A stretch of 5,281 bases of DNA from an uncultured Gemmatimonadota bacterium (GTDB lineage: Bacteria > Gemmatimonadota > Gemmatimonadetes > Gemmatimonadales > Gemmatimonadaceae). The notes beneath the pieces are model-generated. The model had not been told where the DNA came from and did not search any database. It saw only the letters and a list, made by a program, of their open reading frames with translations. Shown in pieces: positions 1 through 5,281 of this stretch (within the stretch, counting starts at the first letter, position 1; each line of letters opens with the position of its first letter). Both the position numbers and the translations under genes were made by a program. The stretch spans positions 1-5,281 of the forward strand of contig CAITQY010000325.1 in NCBI GenBank assembly GCA_903894655.1, given 5' to 3'.

Positions 1-140
1 GACTATCGCAAAACGACCACACAGTGCGTTGCATCGTTGCACCAAGACCGTCGAGGACTGCCGGTCGTGGTGAACGAGGGCCGCCAGATCACCACGGTAA
101 ACACTTGTGATTCAACGCGATACGTCATCCGGTGCGTGAC

Positions 141-177
141 ACGGTGTGGTGGCACACCGTTTGCGAAGGTGTGTGCC
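141..177 (+). promoter_or_regulatory. Hairpin with alternative pairing upstream of PEP-CTERM gene
   Basis: Positions 141-148 (ACGGTGTG) and 153-160 (CACACCGT) are perfect reverse complements around a 4-base loop. The second arm can instead pair downstream: 151-157 (GGCACAC) is complementary to 171-177 (GTGTGCC). The two structures exclude each other. They lie 46-82 bases before the PEP-CTERM start codon. No T-run follows either hairpin, so a terminator is unlikely. An operator, or a structured 5' leader if transcription starts upstream, would fit. The pairing is seen in the sequence; any role is inference. Confidence 0.3.
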
Positions 178-222
178 TGAACTGATTCACTGTCCAACTC
201 AAGCGCCAAACGCAAACAACAT

Positions 223-921
223 ATGAAGAAGATGAATTTGGTTTTCGGTGCACTGGTCGCTGCCGCAGCCATGACAGCGCCGGCACAGGGCCAGGTCACG
301 ATCGTGGGGACGACGACCGGCTGCTTCTACAAGCAAGGAATCAACAGCAACGCTTGCCTCCTTGGAGACAGCTACGAAGGATTGACCTTCACAGGCGGTT
401 CATTCAGCGTGGACGCGACACCGGGTGTTGATTTCCAGCTCAACACCCTCAGCGATTATCTCGGTATGTTCTCGCTGTCGGAAAATTCCACTGGCAACTT
501 TGGCGGCAAGCTGCGGTTCCGCCTAACGGTGATGTTCTCCTCCCCGACCAGCGCCACCCCGAATCCGTACACTGCCCAGGCCGATTTTAAAGGTGACGAG
601 ACGATCGCTAGCAGCACATCCGATCTCGACCTCGAGTTCTTTTCCCCCGTCTCGTTCGCTCAAATCGACTACACCGGCGGTATCAACCGTTATTTCCGCA
701 TCAAAACCTTCGATGTAAGCAACATCAGTCGCGGTGAGAGCATGATGCTCACCGGTATGATCGGATGCACGGATGACGGTTACAACATCTGCGAGCAGGA
801 CGGAGCCCCGATCGTTGCGCCATCCTCGGTCAACGTTCCCGAGCCGTCGTCGGTGATCCTCATGACTTCCGGCCTGATGGGCATCTTTGGATTCGCACGT
901 CGCCGTAACCGCCGCGCGTGA
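223..921 (+). CDS. PEP-CTERM sorting domain protein, secreted, function unknown
   Basis: This 232-residue protein is predicted to be exported and then handled by an exosortase. Residues 1-23 form a Sec signal peptide: Lys at 2-3, a hydrophobic Ala-rich core, and a likely cut near APAQG-Q. The C-terminus is a complete PEP-CTERM signal: VPEPSS at 205-210, a hydrophobic segment at about 211-225, then an Arg-rich end (RRRNRRA). In known systems an exosortase (EpsH/Xrt family) cleaves near the PEP motif after export, often in bacteria making exopolysaccharide or biofilm matrix. The middle (about 24-200) is Gly/Ser/Thr-rich with alternating hydrophobic stretches, as in beta-sandwich extracellular proteins, and has four Cys (34, 45, 182, 190) that could form disulfides. 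I do not recognise a catalytic domain. The ATG at 223 gives a good signal peptide but has no clear Shine-Dalgarno; a second ATG at 232 is also possible. The gene stands alone, convergent to rpsA, with a terminator 28 bases after its TGA. Confidence 0.9.
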   Translation: MKKMNLVFGALVAAAAMTAPAQGQVTIVGTTTGCFYKQGINSNACLLGDSYEGLTFTGGSFSVDATPGVDFQLNTLSDYLGMFSLSENSTGNFGGKLRFRLTVMFSSPTSATPNPYTAQADFKGDETIASSTSDLDLEFFSPVSFAQIDYTGGINRYFRIKTFDVSNISRGESMMLTGMIGCTDDGYNICEQDGAPIVAPSSVNVPEPSSVILMTSGLMGIFGFARRRNRRA

Positions 922-949
922 TCGCGGTGCGCTGGTTTCAGTAGAACTG

Positions 950-977
950 GAAAGCCCCGCTAATTGGCGGGGCTTTC
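950..977 (+). terminator. Intrinsic terminator after PEP-CTERM gene
   Basis: An 11-bp perfect stem (950-960 with 967-977, GAAAGCCCCGC against GCGGGGCTTTC) closes a 6-base loop, TAATTG. It begins 28 bases after the stop codon at 921. The A and T runs flanking the GC core make it usable in both directions, so it may also back up rpsA termination. The T-tract is short because the T residues are part of the stem. Confidence 0.8.
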
Positions 978-1009
978 TGCATTCAGCAGCTCGGCGTCGT
1001 ACACAAACG

Positions 1010-1041
1010 CAAAGGCCCCGGCATTTCTGCCGAGGCCTTTG
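1010..1041 (-). terminator. Intrinsic terminator of rpsA
   Basis: The arms 1010-1023 and 1028-1041 pair around a 4-base loop. The single imperfect position (C1018 opposite A1033) becomes a U-G wobble in minus-strand RNA but a C-A mismatch in plus-strand RNA. On the minus strand the loop reads GAAA, a stable GNRA tetraloop, and the stem is followed by a T-rich stretch (CCTTTGCGTTTGTG). The hairpin starts 23 bases beyond the rpsA stop. Both the wobble and the loop indicate that it acts on the minus-strand transcript. Confidence 0.85.
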
Positions 1042-1064
1042 TCGTTCTACTCACCGCATGCGGC

Positions 1065-2885
1065 TTACAGCCCGATCTCGTCTTCGGAGCTATGCACCTT
1101 GCTCGGCTCGGCCGGCTTGGGCGGCTGCTCTTCCGGGACCGACGTCACGGCCAGCACGATGCGGCGGTGGATCGGATCCACCTCCAACACGCGCATCACC
1201 AGGTTCATCGTTTCCCACGCGAAGTCGGCCGGGTTGGTAACCGTGCCTTCGGGGTTGAGCTGGCTCACCGGGACAAAGCCCTCGATGTCGCTGCCGAGAT
1301 CGACGACCACGCCCTTGTCCATCAGGCGGACCACCTTACCCGGGAGCTCGGTGCCGACCGGATAGGTCTCACCGATGCGAAGCCACGGATCTTCCTCGGC
1401 CTGCTTGAGGCCGAGCGAGATACGCTTGTTTTCGCTGTCGATATTGAGGATGACCACGTCCACCGCATCGCCCTTCTTCACGACTTCCGACGGGTGCTGG
1501 ACGCGCTTGGTCCAGGACATATCGGAGATGTGAATGAGGCCGTCGATGCCAGGCTCGATTTCGACGAAGGCGCCGAACGAGGTCAGGTTGCGGACCTTGC
1601 CGTTGATACGCGTGCCGACCGGGTACTTGAGCGGCAGGATCACCCACGGATCCTGCTCGGTCTGCTTCATACCCAGTGAAATCTTCTCTTCGGTCTCGTC
1701 GACCTTGAGCACCACCGCCTCGATCGCTTCGCCGATCGACACGATCTTCGACGGGTGGCGAACGTTGCGCGTCCAGCTCATTTCGGAGATATGGACGAGG
1801 CCTTCGATGCCGGGCTCGAGCTCAATGAACGCGCCGTAGTTCGTGATCGACACAACCTTGCCGTTCACGCGGGTGCCGACCGGGTACTTGGCCGCCACGT
1901 CCTTCCACGGATAGCTCTGGAGCTGCTTGAGGCCGAGCGAGATGCGCTCGCGCTCCCAATCGATATCCAGGACCTTGATCTCGAGCTCCATGCCGATCTG
2001 GACCATCTCGCTCGGATGCGAGATACGGCCCCACGACATGTCGGTGATGTGCAGCAGGCCGTCCACGCCACCGAGATCGATGAATGCACCGAAGTCCGTG
2101 ATGTTCTTGACGACGCCCTTCCGCACCTGATCCTTGGAGAGCTCCTTCATGAGCTTCTCGCGCTTGCCGGCACGTTCCTGCTCGAGGATCACACGACGCG
2201 ACACCACGATGTTGCGGCGACGCTTGTTGAGCTTGATGATCTTGAACTCGTACTTGTGTCCGAGCAGCTCGTCGATGTTCGGCACGCGACGGAGCGCGAT
2301 CTGCGAACCCGGCAGGAATGCGTCGACGCCCATGAGGTCGACGACCACGCCACCCTTGATCTTCTTGACGAGCGTGCCCTCGACCGGCATGTCGCTTTCG
2401 TAGGCCACGCGGATGCGCTCCCACACGCGCATAAAGTCGGCCTTCTTCTTGGACAGGACGACAGAGCCTTCCTGGTCCTCGAGGTGCTCGAGGAGCACTT
2501 CGACTTCGTCGCCGACCTTGAGGTCGGGCATGTCCTTGAACTCTTCGAGCGGGATCGTCCCTTCGGACTTGAAGCCGATATCCAGGACGACCAAGTTCTC
2601 GCGAATCTCAAGAACGTGCGCCTTGACGATCTCACCTTCTTCGATCGACGCCAGCGTGCCGTTGTACAGCTCCAGCATCCGCTCGTACTCGTCGGACGAG
2701 AACTCGTCTTCTTCGTAGAGTTCCGGGCGACGGTTGGCGAGGGGGCGGAGCTGGCTCTTCTGCAAGTCGCGCTTCTCGCGCGGCGTGAGCTTATTGTGCG
2801 CCGGCTCTGTGTCGAGCTCGTCCATGTCCGCGTTGAGTGCGGCGTCCAGCTCGGCGGCGAGCTCGGGGCTCAGTTCAGTGCTCAT
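1065..2885 (-). CDS. rpsA: 30S ribosomal protein S1 (bS1), six S1 domains
   Basis: Ribosomal protein S1 binds mRNA on the 30S platform and helps unfold and place it for initiation. From the ATG at 2885 the product has 606 residues (E. coli S1: 557). Six S1/OB-fold repeats are visible at about 85-147, 168-231, 254-321, 339-408, 426-495 and 513-580, followed by a Pro/acidic tail. Repeats 3, 4 and 5 keep the RNA-binding pattern (FGAF or YGAF, then HISDMSW-like). Repeats 1 and 2 diverge, as expected for ribosome-docking domains; repeat 2 has the characteristic GVDAFLPGSQ. Repeat 6 has lost the aromatic and His positions (DKGVVV, FVPVSQ). About 84 charged residues precede repeat 1, far more than in E. 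coli. The frame stays open to a GTG at 2918, but no Shine-Dalgarno precedes it, whereas GGAG lies 12 bases before the ATG at 2885. The gene follows aroA-cmk by 146 bases and ends in TAA before a strong terminator. Confidence 0.97.
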   Translation of the reverse strand: MSTELSPELAAELDAALNADMDELDTEPAHNKLTPREKRDLQKSQLRPLANRRPELYEEDEFSSDEYERMLELYNGTLASIEEGEIVKAHVLEIRENLVVLDIGFKSEGTIPLEEFKDMPDLKVGDEVEVLLEHLEDQEGSVVLSKKKADFMRVWERIRVAYESDMPVEGTLVKKIKGGVVVDLMGVDAFLPGSQIALRRVPNIDELLGHKYEFKIIKLNKRRRNIVVSRRVILEQERAGKREKLMKELSKDQVRKGVVKNITDFGAFIDLGGVDGLLHITDMSWGRISHPSEMVQIGMELEIKVLDIDWERERISLGLKQLQSYPWKDVAAKYPVGTRVNGKVVSITNYGAFIELEPGIEGLVHISEMSWTRNVRHPSKIVSIGEAIEAVVLKVDETEEKISLGMKQTEQDPWVILPLKYPVGTRINGKVRNLTSFGAFVEIEPGIDGLIHISDMSWTKRVQHPSEVVKKGDAVDVVILNIDSENKRISLGLKQAEEDPWLRIGETYPVGTELPGKVVRLMDKGVVVDLGSDIEGFVPVSQLNPEGTVTNPADFAWETMNLVMRVLEVDPIHRRIVLAVTSVPEEQPPKPAEPSKVHSSEDEIGL

Positions 2886-2897
2886 ACGTGTGGGTAT

Positions 2898-2901
2898 CTC
2901 C
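2898..2901 (-). promoter_or_regulatory. Probable ribosome binding site of rpsA
   Basis: Minus-strand GGAG lies 12 bases before the ATG at 2885. The spacing is long but still workable. It is the only Shine-Dalgarno-like sequence near either candidate start and supports 2885 over the upstream GTG at 2918. Confidence 0.5.
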
Positions 2902-2966
2902 GAATCGCGGAACTGCACTCGCCGCGCCGAGAGGAGGGTGGAACGGATAAACAGCCGGAACCCAGA

Positions 2967-2995
2967 AACGTAGAGGGATCAAGCCCCTCCGGCAA
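2967..2995 (-). promoter_or_regulatory. Weak candidate sigma-70-type promoter for rpsA
   Basis: On the minus strand TTGCCG (2990-2995) and TACGTT (2967-2972) are separated by exactly 17 bases. They match the -35 and -10 consensus at 4/6 and 3/6. The spacer is an inverted repeat (GAGGG, 7-base loop, CCCTC). Transcription would start near 2960, giving a leader of about 75 bases. The 146-base gap (2886-3031) is long for a purely co-transcribed gene, which makes a separate promoter plausible, but the match is weak. Nothing else in the gap was recognised. Confidence 0.25.
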
Positions 2996-3031
2996 TGGGT
3001 GCCCCGGTCCGTTCCCATGCCGCTCCGGCGC

Positions 3032-5041
3032 TCAGCGCCCGCGCAGACGGTCCCGGGTGGCCTTGGCCAGCGCCACGATTCGCTCCACCTGCTCTTCCTG
3101 CGTTACCGACGTGGTATCGATCGTGATGGCATCCCGCGCCGGAGCGCTCTGAGCCGCGTCGAGCGCGTCCCGGGCCACCAGCGCCTCGGTTTCCTCGGCG
3201 ATCTCGGCGTCGTTCGGCCGGTGTCCAAGCCTCTGGATGAGTCGACGCCGTGCGCGCTCCCATGGATCAGCGATCAGAAACACCTTGAGCGCCGCGGTCG
3301 GGAAGACGGCCGTGCCGATATCCCGACCATCCACGACAATATCCGTGGCAGCACCGGCTGCCCGGACCTGATCGTTCACCCAGTGTCGAACGGCCCCCAT
3401 CTGTGCCACCCGCGACACCTGGCGGGTGACCGGCGCGTCGCGCATGGCCTCGTCCTGCACGATGCCGTCCACCAGGGGTAGCACCGACCGTTCGGTCAGA
3501 CGCCAGGTGACGCGGTGCGCGTGCGCCATTACCGCATCCGGCGTCCACTGTTCAGGAGCGACGCCCGTGCCGAGGGCCAAAAGCGTAATCGCGCGGTAAA
3601 AGGCGCCGGAATCGACGTGATGCACGTTGAGGAGCTGCGCGACCCACTGGGCCGTCGAGCTCTTGCCGCTCGCCGCCGGTCCATCGATGGCGATGACCAG
3701 CGGCGGCGCGCCACTCGCAATAACCGGCTCGACGACGGCGCTCTCCGTGGCCGAACCGATGGCCTGCGAGAGATCACGCCAAAATGTGGGATACGAGACC
3801 GACACACAGCCCGGATCGTCGATCGCAATGCGATTGCCCGGAACCGCGCCAAGAATGCCGAAAGCCATAGCCAGGCGATGATCACCATGTGTGACAACCT
3901 GTCCGGCCAACGACGCCTGTGACCCGATGATGCGCATGCCGTCGGGAAGCTCCTCGGCATCCACGCCGAGGAGCCGCAGGTTGTCGACGACGGCACGGAT
4001 GCGATCACTCTCCTTCACCCGCAGCTCACCGGCGTCGGTGATGCGCGTTTCGCCGACGGCACGCGCCGCGACACACGCGATCATCGGCAGCTCATCGATG
4101 CACCGGGGAATCTCCGCGCCGCCGATCGACGTCGCCTGCAGTGAGGCGGGAAAGACGACCAGCGTGCCGATGGCTTCGCCGCCAATGGTGCGCTGATCCT
4201 CGACGTCGATACGCACCCCCATGCGCCGCAGCACGTCGAAGGCACCGGTGCGCGTGGGATTGAGGCACACGTTCTCGAGGCGCAGTTCGCCCTCGTCGGC
4301 GAAGGCGGCGAGCGCGGCAAAAAACGCCGCCGACGACGGATCGGATGGGACGACGACATCGACGGCCTTCAACGTCTGCGCCGGCAGGAGCACCACGCCA
4401 TCATCGGACACGCTCAGCTGCACGCCGCGCGCCTTCAGCATGCGCTCGCTGTGATCACGGGAGCGCTCCGGCTCCTGCACGGTCACACCCGCCCCGGACG
4501 CCAATCCGGCCAGCATCACCGCCCCCTTCACCTGCGCGCTGGCGTGCGTATTCACGACGGTGACCGCCGAGAGCGGCATTCCGTGCACGCGCATCGGCAA
4601 TCCGTCATGCCCCTCGGGACCTTCGAAGTCGATACGAGCGCCCATATGCGTCAGCGGTGCGGCGATGCGTCGCATCGGCCGCCGACTGAGGCTCGCGTCG
4701 CCCTCGAAGCGCGCCACACACCCCGCAAGACCGGCCACGAGTCCGGCGATCAATCGCGTCGTTGTACCGCTATTGCCGCAGTCGAGCGCCAACGCCGGTG
4801 AATGCAACGATGCGACGCCGCGTCCGTTTACGCTGAAGTCGTCGCTCAACGGCGGAATCTCGGCCCCCATGGCCCGCAGCGCGCCCGCCGTGGCCTGCAC
4901 GTCGGCGGACACGAGGATATCGCGGATACGGGTGGGGCCACTCGCCATGGCGGCAAAGATCAGCGACCGATGGCTGATCGACTTGTCACCGGGCGCGCGA
5001 ATGACACCGCGCACAACCAATGGCGAGCGGGAGCTACTCAC
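3032..5041 (-). CDS. aroA-cmk: Bifunctional EPSP synthase / cytidylate kinase (AroA-CMK fusion)
   Basis: One frame of 669 codons encodes two cytoplasmic enzymes. Residues about 1-427 are 3-phosphoshikimate 1-carboxyvinyltransferase, which joins shikimate-3-phosphate and PEP to give EPSP in the shikimate pathway. Visible motifs are PGDKSISHR (17-25, with Lys20 and Arg25), CGNSGTTTR (88-96), GDASLSRRP (114-122), SAQVK (168-172), IDELP (Asp316), RVKESDR (Lys343, Arg347) and GDHRLAM (His388, Arg389). After a linker of about 20 residues (428-447) comes cytidylate kinase, which phosphorylates CMP/dCMP with ATP. It has the P-loop GPAASGKSS (454-462), VDSGAFYR (476-483), VDGRDIGT (570-577), the Arg-rich lid (ADPWERARRR) and RDALD (624-628). 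The RDxxD region is shorter than in E. coli CMK and lacks the following Arg. I chose the GTG at 5041: it overlaps the dapD stop as GTGA and has GAGG 10 bases upstream, whereas the ATG at 5050 has GAGG only 1 base away. The EPSPS motifs are nearer the B. subtilis/CP4 type than E. coli. The gene precedes rpsA, as separate aroA and cmk do in E. coli. Confidence 0.95.
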   Translation of the reverse strand: MSSSRSPLVVRGVIRAPGDKSISHRSLIFAAMASGPTRIRDILVSADVQATAGALRAMGAEIPPLSDDFSVNGRGVASLHSPALALDCGNSGTTTRLIAGLVAGLAGCVARFEGDASLSRRPMRRIAAPLTHMGARIDFEGPEGHDGLPMRVHGMPLSAVTVVNTHASAQVKGAVMLAGLASGAGVTVQEPERSRDHSERMLKARGVQLSVSDDGVVLLPAQTLKAVDVVVPSDPSSAAFFAALAAFADEGELRLENVCLNPTRTGAFDVLRRMGVRIDVEDQRTIGGEAIGTLVVFPASLQATSIGGAEIPRCIDELPMIACVAARAVGETRITDAGELRVKESDRIRAVVDNLRLLGVDAEELPDGMRIIGSQASLAGQVVTHGDHRLAMAFGILGAVPGNRIAIDDPGCVSVSYPTFWRDLSQAIGSATESAVVEPVIASGAPPLVIAIDGPAASGKSSTAQWVAQLLNVHHVDSGAFYRAITLLALGTGVAPEQWTPDAVMAHAHRVTWRLTERSVLPLVDGIVQDEAMRDAPVTRQVSRVAQMGAVRHWVNDQVRAAGAATDIVVDGRDIGTAVFPTAALKVFLIADPWERARRRLIQRLGHRPNDAEIAEETEALVARDALDAAQSAPARDAITIDTTSVTQEEQVERIVALAKATRDRLRGR

Positions 5042-5281
5042 CGCAACCATGCCTCGAGCGCCGTCGCGGCATCAGTCTTGTCGTCCCGGTACTTCACGAT
5101 GACCGGCGTCTGCAGGGAAATGCCCTGCGCCTCACCGAACGCGGAGGTGACCCGCCGGGCGCCCGGCACAACCACAGCTCCTTCGGGAATGATCAGCGGA
5201 GCGCCGGCGGTGGCACGATGCACGGTCTCCTTGACCAGATCGTACACCGGCGTGCCGCGTGTGAGAATCACGCCGGCGCCC
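5038..5281 (-). CDS. dapD: DapD, tetrahydrodipicolinate N-succinyltransferase, C-terminal part
   Basis: Eighty sense codons plus TGA are present; the gene continues beyond the right edge, so its start and N-terminal domain are not visible. The enzyme transfers succinyl from succinyl-CoA to tetrahydrodipicolinate in the succinylase branch of diaminopimelate/lysine synthesis, feeding peptidoglycan and protein. Supporting sequence: GAGVILTRGTPVYDLV at the window edge, the turn-rich strand IIPEGAVVVPGARRV expected at the end of a left-handed beta-helix acyltransferase, then TPVIVKYRDDKTD and the end LEAWLR. This matches my recollection of the DapD type in Bacteroidetes and related phyla rather than the E. 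coli C-terminus. Its stop overlaps the aroA-cmk GTG by 4 bases, so the two are probably one transcript. The first Met-like codon in the window (GTG at 5269-5271) is internal, not the start. Confidence 0.88.
   Translation of the reverse strand, partial: GAGVILTRGTPVYDLVKETVHRATAGAPLIIPEGAVVVPGARRVTSAFGEAQGISLQTPVIVKYRDDKTDAATALEAWLR
5052..5055 (-). promoter_or_regulatory. Ribosome binding site deciding the aroA-cmk start
   Basis: Minus-strand GAGG lies inside the dapD coding end. It is 10 bases from the GTG at 5041 but only 1 base from the ATG at 5050, too close for normal initiation. This favours the GTG start and a GTGA stop-start overlap with dapD. Confidence 0.55.

Noticed and set aside
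3..299. Minus-strand open frame overlapping the PEP-CTERM start
   Set aside because: It covers the reverse complement of the signal peptide and the upstream hairpin region, resembles no protein family, and has no ribosome binding site.
1054..1063. 10-bp palindrome CCGCATGCGG just after the rpsA stop
   Set aside because: It is short and contains a common GC-rich SphI-type core, with no repeats or partner sites nearby; chance is likely.
1755..3152. Long plus-strand open frame of 465 codons opposite rpsA
   Set aside because: It lies antisense to a clear S1 gene in high-GC DNA. Its composition (His/Asp/Leu/Val/Glu-rich) is what the reverse complement of S1 codons produces. It runs through the rpsA start into the cmk end and has no recognisable motif.
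4762..4789. Possible glyphosate-insensitive EPSP synthase
   Set aside because: The residue matching E. coli Gly96 is Gly here (CGNSGTTTR), not the Ala of the CP4 enzyme. Sequence alone gives no support for resistance.
4451..5102. Overlapping plus-strand open frames opposite aroA
   Set aside because: They are shadows of the aroA coding strand, rich in Arg/Ser/Pro/His, as expected from GC-rich antisense reading.
1..5281. CRISPR array, tRNA, rRNA, transposon ends or phage-like genes
   Set aside because: I saw no regularly spaced direct repeats, cloverleaf-like segments, transposase motifs or flanking terminal repeats. Repetition in 1140-2200 is explained by the S1 domains.

Overview
The window is a high-GC bacterial chromosomal segment. 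On the minus strand it carries a housekeeping gene cluster, transcribed from the right edge leftwards: the 3' end of dapD (lysine/diaminopimelate synthesis), a single gene encoding EPSP synthase fused to cytidylate kinase (aroA-cmk), and rpsA (ribosomal protein S1). On the plus strand, converging on rpsA, is one gene for a secreted PEP-CTERM protein. The aroA, cmk, rpsA order is the familiar proteobacterial one, but here the first two are one polypeptide. The PEP-CTERM protein, a DapD tail ending in YRDDKTD, and a six-domain S1 with a long charged N-terminus suggest a Gram-negative lineage such as Gemmatimonadota. That placement is inference from recalled families, not a search result.

Layout. 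1-222: upstream region of the PEP-CTERM gene, with an 8-bp perfect hairpin whose 3' arm can also pair further downstream. 223-921: PEP-CTERM protein. 922-1064: convergent intergenic region with two strong hairpin terminators, one placed for each gene. 1065-2885 (minus): rpsA. 2886-3031: gap that may hold a weak rpsA promoter. 3032-5041 (minus): aroA-cmk fusion. 5038-5281 (minus): dapD, cut by the window edge. dapD and aroA-cmk overlap by 4 bases (GTGA) and look translationally coupled.

How the genes relate. The minus-strand genes join amino-acid and cell-wall precursor synthesis (DapD), the shikimate pathway (AroA), pyrimidine nucleotide supply (CMK) and translation (S1), a growth-linked set. 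The PEP-CTERM gene is separate and no exosortase is visible here. No mobile element, CRISPR array, tRNA, rRNA or defence-like system is seen. The most notable points are the AroA-CMK fusion, a shortened CMP-binding motif in its kinase domain, and the extended S1 N-terminus.
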